64,000 nucleotides of DNA. Origin: Shinella sp032095155. GTDB taxonomy: Bacteria; Pseudomonadota; Alphaproteobacteria; Rhizobiales; Rhizobiaceae. Where the stretch lies: positions 87,218 through 151,217 of the forward strand of contig NZ_JBLZPK010000044.1 of NCBI RefSeq assembly GCF_049199905.1. The letters are read 5' to 3'. Position 1 is the first letter of the stretch; every line of letters starts with the position of its first letter. Below, piece after piece: positions 17,294 to 25,046 of the stretch. The notes beneath the pieces were generated by a model. It was given only the letters and a program-made list of their open reading frames with translations. It was not told the origin of the DNA and ran no database searches. The position numbers and the translations under genes are program-made.

Positions 17294-18442
17294 ATGGCTT
17301 TCCTGCATGACATGCGCTTTCGCGCCTATTTTTATCAGATCGTCGCGATCGGCTTCGTGGCTCTCGTCGGCTGGACGATGTTCTCCACGGCCAGCGGCAA
17401 CCTCGCCAAGCAGAACATCGCGACCGGCTTCGACTTCCTGACGCGGCCGGCCGGCTTCGTCATCACGGAATCGGCCATCGCCTTCGAGCAGACCGATACG
17501 GTCGGCCGGGCGATCCTCGTCGGCATCGCCAACACGGTGAAAGTCTCGCTGCTGGCGGCCATCTTCGGCACCGTTCTCGGCCTCGGCGTGGGCATTGCGC
17601 GCCTGTCGCACAATCCGCTCCTGGCACGGCTCGCGCTCGTCTATGTCGAGTTGCTGCGCAACGTGCCGCTGCTGCTCTATCTGTTCCTGTGGTATTCGCT
17701 GATCATCCTGATCCTGCCGCCGGTCAAGCAGGCGCTGAACCTGCTGCCGGGCGTCTATCTCTCCAACAGCGGCCTCGTCGTGCCGGCAGCACTTATCGAA
17801 AGCGGGGGGCTGGCGCTTCTCGCCTGCCTGCTGGGCGGTGCCGTTGCGGCCCTCGTCATCCGCGTCACCTCGACCCGCCGCCGCGTGACGACCGGGCAGT
17901 CCAACCATGGCGGCCTTATCGCGCTCACCGTGCTCGTTCTGCCCGCGCTGCTGCTGTGGCTGGCAAATGGTGTCGCCGTGAGCTGGGATTTTCCGACGGC
18001 AGGCAAATTCCGCCTGACGGGCGGGCTGCATGTGCGGCCGGAATTCGTGGCGCTGCTCTTCGGCCTAGCGCTCAGCGTTTCGGCAAACGTCGCGGAAATC
18101 GTGCGCGCCGGCATTCAGGCCGTCAACAAGGGGCAGTGGGAGGCCTCGGCGGCCCTCGGTCTCCCGCGCGGCAAGGCCATGCGGCTCGTCGTGCTGCCGC
18201 AGGCGCTGCGCATCATCATCCCGCCGCTCACCAACACCTATCTCACCGTGTTCAAGAACAGCTCGCTGGCCATTGCCATCGGCTATCCGGATCTCGTCAT
18301 GGTCTCCAACACCGTGATGAACCAGACGGGACAGGCCATTGAAACGATTGCGATCTTCATGGGCGTCTATCTCGGCCTGTCGATTGCCATCTCACTTGTG
18401 ATGAACTGGTACAATGCGCATGTCGCGCTGAGGGAGCGTTGA
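17294..18442 (+). CDS. amino-acid-type ABC transporter permease (AapQ-like)
   Basis: 382 residues, close to AapQ (about 400) and longer than ordinary polar amino acid permeases because of an inserted periplasmic/membrane segment. It contains GIANTVKVSLLAAIFGTVLGLGVGIARLS and an EAA loop (GIQAVNKGQWEASAALGLPR) near residue 280. Inner-membrane half-channel that pairs with the AapM-like gene one base downstream. No transport ATPase gene follows. Confidence 0.9.
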   Translation: MAFLHDMRFRAYFYQIVAIGFVALVGWTMFSTASGNLAKQNIATGFDFLTRPAGFVITESAIAFEQTDTVGRAILVGIANTVKVSLLAAIFGTVLGLGVGIARLSHNPLLARLALVYVELLRNVPLLLYLFLWYSLIILILPPVKQALNLLPGVYLSNSGLVVPAALIESGGLALLACLLGGAVAALVIRVTSTRRRVTTGQSNHGGLIALTVLVLPALLLWLANGVAVSWDFPTAGKFRLTGGLHVRPEFVALLFGLALSVSANVAEIVRAGIQAVNKGQWEASAALGLPRGKAMRLVVLPQALRIIIPPLTNTYLTVFKNSSLAIAIGYPDLVMVSNTVMNQTGQAIETIAIFMGVYLGLSIAISLVMNWYNAHVALRER

Positions 18443-18443
18443 G

Positions 18444-19538
18444 ATGACCGACGTCCAGGCCCTGGTCCTCGCCCCGCCGCAGCCGGCTCCGGCCGCCGCG
18501 CGTTTGAGCAAACTCTCCGCCTATTTCGGCACACCCGGCAACACCGTCATCAGCGTTGCCTCGATCGTCGCGATCCTGTTCGTCGCCAAGCTCGCGATCG
18601 GCTGGCTGTTTATCGATGCCGTGTTTTCCGGCAGCGGCGAGGCCTGCAAACTGGCGAGTGGCGCCTGCTGGCCCTTCGTCGCGCAGAAGATGCGCTACAT
18701 GCTCTTCGGCTTCTATCCCTATGACGAGCAATGGCGGCCGCTCTCGGCGCTGCTGCTGCTCTTCGGCGCCTGCCTGTTTTCCATGATACCGCGCTTCTGG
18801 AGCCGGGGGCTGCTCATCGCCTGGATCGTCGTCATCCTGCCGGTGCTCTACATCCTCATGGCCGGCGGCGTGTTTGGCCTCACGCCGGTCGCGACGACGA
18901 GCTGGGGCGGCCTGCCGCTCTCCTTCATGCTCTCCTTCGTCGGGCTGACGCTCGCGCTGCCGCTCGGCATCGTACTGGCTCTGGCGCGCGCCTCCAATCT
19001 GCCGGCGATCCGGGTTCTGGCCGTCGGCTTCATCGAGATCGTGCGCGGCGTGCCGCTGATCAGCATCCTCTTCATGGCGACGGTCATGCTGCCGCTCTTC
19101 ATGCCCGATGGCGTGACGATCGACAAACTGCTGCGTGCCCAGGTGGCGATCATCCTCTTCGCCTCGGCCTATATCGCCGAGATCGTGCGCGGCGGCCTGC
19201 AGGACGTGCCGGCGGGGCAGGTCGAGGCCGGCAAATCGCTCGGCCTGCATTACTGGCAGGTCATGCGCAAGATCGTGCTGCCGCAGGCCCTGAAGAAGGT
19301 CATTCCACCGATGGTCGGCCTGTTCATCGGCTTCTTCCAGGATACGACGCTCGTCACCATCGTCGGCCTCGTCGATTTCCTCGATACGGTGCGCTCCGCC
19401 ATCCGCGATCCGGAATGGCAGGGCATCGCGGTGCTCGAAGGTTATCTCGTCGCCGCCGCCGTTTATTTCACCTTCAGTGCCCTGATGGGCGCCTATAGCC
19501 GTTTCCTCGAAAAACATTTCAGGACGACCCATGCCTGA
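18444..19538 (+). CDS. amino-acid-type ABC transporter permease (AapM-like)
   Basis: 364 residues, the second permease of an Aap-type pair. It shows the long N-terminal extension of AapM and an EAA loop GGLQDVPAGQVEAGKSLGLH near residue 252, followed by VMRKIVLPQALKKVIPPMVG. Its end overlaps the amidohydrolase start by 8 bases, so the enzyme is translationally coupled to the transporter. In Rhizobium aapJQMP the ATPase gene aapP would come here. It is replaced by the enzyme. Confidence 0.9.
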   Translation: MTDVQALVLAPPQPAPAAARLSKLSAYFGTPGNTVISVASIVAILFVAKLAIGWLFIDAVFSGSGEACKLASGACWPFVAQKMRYMLFGFYPYDEQWRPLSALLLLFGACLFSMIPRFWSRGLLIAWIVVILPVLYILMAGGVFGLTPVATTSWGGLPLSFMLSFVGLTLALPLGIVLALARASNLPAIRVLAVGFIEIVRGVPLISILFMATVMLPLFMPDGVTIDKLLRAQVAIILFASAYIAEIVRGGLQDVPAGQVEAGKSLGLHYWQVMRKIVLPQALKKVIPPMVGLFIGFFQDTTLVTIVGLVDFLDTVRSAIRDPEWQGIAVLEGYLVAAAVYFTFSALMGAYSRFLEKHFRTTHA

Positions 19539-20976
19539 CATTACCGTCATCCGAAACGCCCACACCGTCGTCGCCTTCAACGCGGCAACCGGCGGCCATG
19601 CCTATCTCAACGATACGGACGTCGCCTTCGACGACAGCGGCTTCCTGCATGTCGGCGGCCGTTACGACGGTCCCTTCACGCGCGAAATCTCCGGCCGCGA
19701 CCGCATGGTCCTGCCGGGCTTCATCAATGTGCACTGCCATTCCGGCGAGGAGCCGATTTCGAAAAGCCTGTTCGAGGACCAGGGCACCGCCGCCCTCTGG
19801 GGCCAGGCGATGTACGAATATTCGACGCTGATCGAGATTAGCGACGACGCGGTGAAGGCCGCGCTGACGGTGATGCTCGGCGATCTCCTGCGCAGCGGCG
19901 TCACCACCTTCGTCGATATTGCCGGTCCGCATGACTGCTGGCTGCCGACACTGGCGCAGAGCGGTGCGCGCGCCTATGTCGCCCCCGGCTTCCGCGAGGC
20001 GGCCTGGCATGTTGAGGGTAGCCATCGTCTCGATTTCCGTTGGGATGCCGCGCGGTGCCGTGAGGCCTTTGCGCGCGCGCTGGAAACGGTCGATGCGGCT
20101 GAGGCTCACCCGTCCGGCCGGCTCGGCGGCATCGTCGCGCCGGCGCAGGTCGAGACCTGCTCGCCGGACCTGTTGCAGGAAGCCGCCCAGGCCGCGCGCG
20201 ACCGCACGGTGCCGATCACCATCCATGCCGCCCAGACCATGGCCGAGCATGAGGAACTGCTACGCCGCCACGGCCTGACCGCCGTGCGCTATCTCGAAAC
20301 GCTCGGCATTCTCGGCCCGGATCTCATCCTCGGCCACTGCATCTTCATCGATAGTCACGCCTGGACACGCCAGCGCACGGCCGAAGATCTCGAGCGTCTC
20401 GCGGCCAGCCGTACCAGCGTCGCCCATTGCCCCGTCACCTTCGCGCGCAGCGGCATGGTGCTGCAATCGGTCGGCCGGTATCGCAGGAGCGGCGTCAACG
20501 TGGCGCTGGGCACCGACAGCTACCCCTTCAACATGCTGGAAGAGATGCGCACGGCGTTGATCAATGCCCGCATTGCCGGCGGCACGGTGTTCGACGTTTC
20601 GACGGCGGATATTTTCGACGTGGCGACGCTTGCCGGCGCCAGAGCGCTTGGCCGCAGCGATATCGGCCGCATCGCCAAGGGCGCGAAAGCGGATTTCTCG
20701 CTGGTCGATCTCAAGCATCCCGGCATGCAGCCGGTCTATGATCCCCTGCGAAATCTGCTGCATTGTGCGGCCGAGCGTGCGGTGGCCGCCGTCTATGTTG
20801 ACGGCGCCTGCGTGATGGAAAACGACCGGCCGACGCGAGTGGATTACGACGGCGCGCTTTCGGAATTGCAGGCGGTGCAGGATTTCGCGGTGCGCCGTTT
20901 GCAGGCGAACGATCCGCGCGGTCGCGCGGCTTGCGAGCTCGCGCCGCTCTCGCTGCCGGTATTGCCGCATCCGTGA
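19531..20976 (+). CDS. amidohydrolase-superfamily deaminase/hydrolase (TrzN/AtzB/SAH-deaminase group)
   Basis: 481 residues. Metal-site residues are in order: INVHCHSGEEP (HxH near residue 70), HAAQTMAEHEE (near 233), LGHCIFIDSHAW (near 269) and LGTDSYPFN (near 328). This is the single-metal pattern of cytosine/guanine deaminase-like enzymes that act on N-heterocycles. It is coupled to the permease gene by an 8-base overlap, so the transported molecule or a derivative is probably its substrate. The specific substrate cannot be read from sequence. Confidence 0.88.
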   Translation: MPDITVIRNAHTVVAFNAATGGHAYLNDTDVAFDDSGFLHVGGRYDGPFTREISGRDRMVLPGFINVHCHSGEEPISKSLFEDQGTAALWGQAMYEYSTLIEISDDAVKAALTVMLGDLLRSGVTTFVDIAGPHDCWLPTLAQSGARAYVAPGFREAAWHVEGSHRLDFRWDAARCREAFARALETVDAAEAHPSGRLGGIVAPAQVETCSPDLLQEAAQAARDRTVPITIHAAQTMAEHEELLRRHGLTAVRYLETLGILGPDLILGHCIFIDSHAWTRQRTAEDLERLAASRTSVAHCPVTFARSGMVLQSVGRYRRSGVNVALGTDSYPFNMLEEMRTALINARIAGGTVFDVSTADIFDVATLAGARALGRSDIGRIAKGAKADFSLVDLKHPGMQPVYDPLRNLLHCAAERAVAAVYVDGACVMENDRPTRVDYDGALSELQAVQDFAVRRLQANDPRGRAACELAPLSLPVLPHP

Positions 20977-21009
20977 TGCTGCGGATCGCCAAGGGAGGAG
21001 GGACGTCCT

Positions 21010-22638
21010 ATGATGGCGTCCCCGATCCCTGAGCCGGCTTCACTTTCGATGCATCGACGCCTGACCTTCCTCCGTTCCCCCGCCGCCCTTGCCGGCGTCT
21101 GGCTGCTGCTCGTCGCTGCCTTCGGGCTCATGTCGGCTATAAGCCACCGGCAGGCGCTGGAGCAGGAGGTGTCGGAAAGCGGTCGCGCGCTGCAACGGGC
21201 GATCTCGCAGCGCGTCGCCCAGCATGATGCGCATCTGACGAGCCTCAGCGCGCTCGGTCTCGCCCGGGCGCAGCCGTCTGAGGATTTCGGCCCCGTTGCG
21301 GGGTCGATCCTGCGCTTTTACCCGCGCATCGTTGCCATCGATCTTATCAGCGTGCGTGCGGCTGAAAAAGTCGGCGTGGTGAGCTCGGCGACATCCGCGG
21401 ACGGCACGACGGCTGACCCCTTGCAGGTCTTCAAGGCGGTGGAAAAGCTGCCGCCCGGCAAGGCGGTCTATGGCCCGGATGCCAAGCCCGGCCATTATCG
21501 TCTGATGAAGCGCATGGACGACGCATTGGCCGTCAGCCTGGATATCGACGGGGCAAAGCTCGTCGAGGGCGAGGAACTGCCGCGCTGGGCCTTGCTGAAG
21601 CTTTCGACGGCGGCGGGGCCGTTGCTGGAAACCGGGGCCATGCCACCCGCCGAAACGTCCTTCCTGGCCCGGACAGTCAGTTTTGACGCGCCGATCGCCA
21701 GCGTCACGCAACCGCTGCGGCTGTCCCTGCAGCGGCATGTTACGCTGGCGCAGCTTCTGCCGCCGCTGCCCTTGGCGCTCTTTGCAGCCGTGTCGCTGGC
21801 CGGCCTCGTGCTCGTGCGCTCGCTGCTGCGCCATCGTCACGAGGCGGCCGTCGCCCGCGAGGCGGCAGATGCGGCGTCGCGGCGCGAGGCGCTGCGCCAG
21901 CACGAGACGAAACTTGCCCATGCGCTGCGTATCAACAGCATGGGTGAGATGGCCTCCGGCATCGCCCATGAGCTCACTCAGCCGCTGACGGCGCTGCTCA
22001 GCCAGAGCCAGGCCGGGCGGCGCATCGCGGCGGCGAACGGCCTGGCCGATACGCCGATCGACAGCGTGCTGGCGGCAAACGTGCAGCAGGCTAAGCGCGC
22101 CGCCGACATCCTGGTCCGGCTGCGCGCCTATGTCGGCAAGAGCGCGCCAGAAGCGGGGGTGCACGATCTGGGCCGACACGTCGCCGATATCGTCGCGCTC
22201 TCGCGTATCGATCTCGATCGGCGCGGCATCGCGCTCGATATCGATCTTTCGGATGCACCGGCTCTGGCGCGCGTCGATCCCGTCGAGATCGAGCAGGTCA
22301 TCCACAACCTCATCCGCAACGCCGCCGATGCGGTGGAGCAGGCGGGGCGAGGGGATGGGCGAGTGCTGGTGTCCCTGAAAGCTGCGGGCGGGAACTTCGA
22401 GATCGCCGTCTCCGACAACGGCACCGGCATTCCACCGGATATTCTGCCACGGCTGTTCGAGCCGTTCTTCTCCAGCAAGCCCGACGGCATGGGCCTTGGC
22501 CTCAGCCTGTGCGAAAGCATCGTAGAGCGTTTCGACGGCAGCATTTCGGGAGAGAACGACCCGAAGGGCGGCGCGGTCTTCACCGTGCGCCTGCCGGCCG
22601 CGCGGGAAACCACAGGACGAGAGGAAGCAGCGGAATGA
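21010..22638 (+). CDS. membrane sensor histidine kinase (DctB/FixL-type kinase core)
   Basis: 542 residues. Helices near 22-45 and 245-275 enclose a periplasmic sensor region of about 200 residues. The H-box is GIAHELTQPLTALLSQSQAG with the phospho-histidine near 320, and N, G1 and G2 boxes follow (NLIRNAADAVEQ, DNGTGIPPDILPRLFEPFFS, GMGLGLSLCESIVERF). It phosphorylates the FixJ-type regulator, whose start overlaps its stop (ATGA). It lies in the catabolic module and just before an HbpS-like secreted protein, which could be its periplasmic partner. Confidence 0.92.
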   Translation: MMASPIPEPASLSMHRRLTFLRSPAALAGVWLLLVAAFGLMSAISHRQALEQEVSESGRALQRAISQRVAQHDAHLTSLSALGLARAQPSEDFGPVAGSILRFYPRIVAIDLISVRAAEKVGVVSSATSADGTTADPLQVFKAVEKLPPGKAVYGPDAKPGHYRLMKRMDDALAVSLDIDGAKLVEGEELPRWALLKLSTAAGPLLETGAMPPAETSFLARTVSFDAPIASVTQPLRLSLQRHVTLAQLLPPLPLALFAAVSLAGLVLVRSLLRHRHEAAVAREAADAASRREALRQHETKLAHALRINSMGEMASGIAHELTQPLTALLSQSQAGRRIAAANGLADTPIDSVLAANVQQAKRAADILVRLRAYVGKSAPEAGVHDLGRHVADIVALSRIDLDRRGIALDIDLSDAPALARVDPVEIEQVIHNLIRNAADAVEQAGRGDGRVLVSLKAAGGNFEIAVSDNGTGIPPDILPRLFEPFFSSKPDGMGLGLSLCESIVERFDGSISGENDPKGGAVFTVRLPAARETTGREEAAE

Positions 22639-23231
22639 CGATAGCGCCGGTCTATCTGGTCGATGATGACGAGGGGGTGCGCAGCGCGCTGTCGCTGCTG
22701 CTCGGCACCTATGGCATCCGCATCGAGGCGTTCGGCGATCCGACCGCCTTTCTGGCGCGGGCACCGAAATTGAAACCGGGCGTGCTGATGCTGGATCTGC
22801 GCATGCCCGCCATCACCGGCCTGCAACTGCATGAAAAGCTTGGCGCCATCGGCTGCGATTGGCCGACGATCATCTGCACCGGCCATGGCGACGTGCACGC
22901 CTGCCGGCGGGCCTTCAAGGCCGGCGTGGTGGATTTCCTGACGAAGCCGATCGACGAGCAGGTGCTGATCGAGGCCCTGCAGCAGGCCTCCGGTGCGCTC
23001 GACGCGCGGGCGGAGAAGGCGGAAGCCGCACAGCTTGTCGCGCAGCTGACCGATCGCGAGCGCGAGGTGCTCGACATGGTGGGCCGCGGCTGGTCGACCA
23101 AGGAGATCGCGGAGGCCCTGCAACTGTCGCCCCGCACGGTCGATACGCACCGCGCCAATATCGCCCAGAAACTCGGCACGACGTCGGTCGCGGAGTTCGC
23201 GCGCCTCTCCCTGATCGGGCAGGCTCCGTAG
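22635..23231 (+). CDS. response regulator, FixJ/NarL family
   Basis: 198 residues from the ATG at 22635. Receiver domain residues 1-120 with D10-D11-D12, phospho-acceptor D54 (LMLDLRMPAITG) and a conserved lysine in FLTKPID. A LuxR-type HTH sits at 135-195 (LTDREREVLDMVGRGWSTKE, then IAEALQLSPRTVDTHRANIAQKL). It is activated by the adjacent kinase and would drive transcription of nearby genes, probably the secreted HbpS-like gene that follows. Confidence 0.93.
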   Translation: MTIAPVYLVDDDEGVRSALSLLLGTYGIRIEAFGDPTAFLARAPKLKPGVLMLDLRMPAITGLQLHEKLGAIGCDWPTIICTGHGDVHACRRAFKAGVVDFLTKPIDEQVLIEALQQASGALDARAEKAEAAQLVAQLTDREREVLDMVGRGWSTKEIAEALQLSPRTVDTHRANIAQKLGTTSVAEFARLSLIGQAP

Positions 23232-23340
23232 TCCTACGGACCCCGCTCCGTCCGTCCACCGATACCGCAAAACGCGAAAACCTCCGAAAAGAAGGACGTC
23301 GCCGCCAACGAGACCTGAGCGGCCCCAGATGGAGATACTC

Positions 23341-23826
23341 ATGAAGACGTTCGTAGCCGCTGCCTTTGCCGCCCTGACGCTTGCTGGCGCCGCCCAGGCC
23401 GAAATCCTCACCGAGCGCAACATGCCGCTCGACATCGCCGTCGAAGCTGCCGATGCCGCCGTCAAGGCCTGTGCCGCCAAGAAGTTCAACGTCACGGTTG
23501 CCGTCGTCGACCGCGCCGGCTTGACCCGCGTCGTCCTGCGCGCCGACCGCGCTGGCCCGCATACGCTCGACAGCGCCGTCCGCAAGGCCTACACCGCCGC
23601 TTCCTTCCGCACGCCGACCCAGAAGATCGCCGAAAACGTCGGCAAGAACCCGGCGGCTGCCCAGCTCGTTTCGATCGACAAGCTGCTGGTTCTCGCCGGC
23701 GGTGTTCCGGTCAAGGCCGGTGAAGAAACGATCGGCGCCATCGGCGTCGGCGGTGCTCCGAGCGGCGATATCGACGACGAATGCGCACGCGCCGGCATCG
23801 AAGCCGTCAGCGCCAAGCTGAAGTAA
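23341..23826 (+). CDS. secreted heme-binding / GlcG (DUF336, HbpS-like) family protein
   Basis: 161 residues with a signal peptide (MKTFVAAAFAALTLAGAAQA, then EIL). The mature part has VTVAVVDRAGLTRVVLRADRAG and VLAGGVPVKAGEETIGAIGVGG, the conserved strands of the GlcG/HbpS fold. HbpS of Streptomyces is an extracellular heme-binding oligomer that modulates the SenS-SenR two-component system. Here the gene also follows a kinase-regulator pair. Start at 23341 after GGAG. A terminator hairpin follows. Confidence 0.85.
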   Translation: MKTFVAAAFAALTLAGAAQAEILTERNMPLDIAVEAADAAVKACAAKKFNVTVAVVDRAGLTRVVLRADRAGPHTLDSAVRKAYTAASFRTPTQKIAENVGKNPAAAQLVSIDKLLVLAGGVPVKAGEETIGAIGVGGAPSGDIDDECARAGIEAVSAKLK

Positions 23827-23844
23827 TCGCGGATTTTAATCGAG

Positions 23845-23876
23845 AGCCCTGGTTTCCGTTGGAAGCCGGGGCTTTT
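23845..23876. terminator. bidirectional rho-independent terminator
   Basis: A 13-bp stem (23845-23857 with 23861-23873, two G-U pairs) with loop GTT is followed by TTTT at 23873-23876. It lies between the HbpS-like gene and the convergent GntR gene and overlaps the latter's stop codon. Confidence 0.75.
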
Positions 23877-24609
23877 ATGCCGAACGGAAGAGCGCGTTGA
23901 AGTCGACGCGGGTCGGCTGTTCCTCGAGATCGATCTGCGCCTCGATGTGGCGCAGGTGATGGTCCATCAGGCTTGCTGCGCGTTTGGCGTCTCTGCGCTT
24001 CAGCGCATCGATGATTTCGGCATGTTCGCCATGCGAGCAGGGCACGGCGCCGGGGGATTCGTAGAGCGCGATGATGAGCGACGTGCGCGAGACGAGTTCC
24101 TGTACGAAATCGCGCATCACCACGTTGCCGGCCATGTTGGCCAGTTCGAGGTGGAAATCGCCTGACAGTTGGACGCGGCGCTTCTTGTCGTTGCGCGCCA
24201 CGGCATCGGCTTCGTCTTCCACCATGCCGGCCAGCTGGCGAATATTGTCTTCCGTGACCGTCAGCGCCAGCTTTTCGATCAGCAGGCATTCGATGCCGCG
24301 CCGCGCTTCAAAGACCTGCCGCGCCTCCTCGATGGACGGCCGCGCCACGAAGGCACCTTTGTTGGGGATAAGCTCGACCAGCTTCTCATGGGCAAGCCGT
24401 TGCAGCACCTTGCGGATGATGGTGCGCGACACGCCGAAGGCGCCCGCCAGCGCGTCTTCCTGCAACGGGGTTGCGGGGCGCAGGCGATGGTTGATGATGG
24501 CGCCGTAGATCTCGCCATGGATATGCGCGTCGGTCGGGCCTGTCCGCTTTCTGGACTTCGTGGCCGCAGCGTGCACGCCGGCCGTTGTTTTCGACGCCTG
24601 GTCCATCAT
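23875..24609 (-). CDS. GntR-family regulator, FCD subfamily
   Basis: 244 residues from 24609 (MMDQASKTTAGV). The second ATG at 24606 is equally possible behind GAGGGAG. Winged helix at about 25-90 (LQEDALAGAFGVSRTIIRKVLQ) and FCD domain at 100-230 with ligand/metal histidines in DFHLELANMAG and DHHLRHIEAQ. It is divergent from the second amidohydrolase. TTGTRTACNA-like sites before its own gene, the amidohydrolase and the transporter operon make it the best candidate for the repressor of the whole module. Confidence 0.9.
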   Translation of the reverse strand: MMDQASKTTAGVHAAATKSRKRTGPTDAHIHGEIYGAIINHRLRPATPLQEDALAGAFGVSRTIIRKVLQRLAHEKLVELIPNKGAFVARPSIEEARQVFEARRGIECLLIEKLALTVTEDNIRQLAGMVEDEADAVARNDKKRRVQLSGDFHLELANMAGNVVMRDFVQELVSRTSLIIALYESPGAVPCSHGEHAEIIDALKRRDAKRAASLMDHHLRHIEAQIDLEEQPTRVDFNALFRSA

Positions 24610-24753
24610 CTCTCCCTCGATCGGCGGTCGCTCCGCCCGACCGCTCCATCGCCGTTTTTTCCGTTCATTCCCCGGGCACAGTCCGACGGGAATGGGTACT
24701 TGCGCCGAGCAATACAAGATGGTGGACGTGATCCGCAACACACCGCGCCAGCG

Positions 24754-24763
24754 CTGTATACCA
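24754..24763. promoter_or_regulatory. GntR-type operator candidate CTGTATACCA
   Basis: Near-palindromic site 145 bases upstream of the GntR start, sharing the TGTATACNA core with the site at 15882-15891. Confidence 0.4.
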
Positions 24764-25002
24764 AATTCCGGAAATTTGCGGGTGTTCTGGTTTGGAATGC
24801 GGGATTTTACCGCTGATGTGAAGCCGGATCCGGCCCCGTTTCACAATTCGCCAGGAGGCCCATGGGGCGAGCGCTTCCAGCGGAGGTTTCACGCGCCTTC
24901 GCCTGGAGATGCGCAGGAATGCCGTTCATCGGCTGTCGTGCCGGTCACATGCGGGCTATAATGGAATATCGCTTGCATTCCGCCAAGGTCTCGCCGATGA
25001 TT

Positions 25003-25012
25003 TTGTGTACAA
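25003..25012. promoter_or_regulatory. GntR-type operator candidate TTGTGTACAA
   Basis: Lies 35 bases before the amidohydrolase start in an AT-rich promoter stretch and is the exact reverse complement of the 16088-16097 site. Confidence 0.5.
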
Positions 25013-25046
25013 TAATTACTATATTTGTATGAAGAAGGGAACGGGC

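Larger units (their letters stand above)
24610..25046. promoter_or_regulatory. divergent control region of GntR and amidohydrolase genes
   Basis: 437 bases with no convincing gene. The last 50 bases are AT-rich. Two operator-like sites are present (24754-24763 and 25003-25012), and GAAGGGA precedes the amidohydrolase start. Confidence 0.45.
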
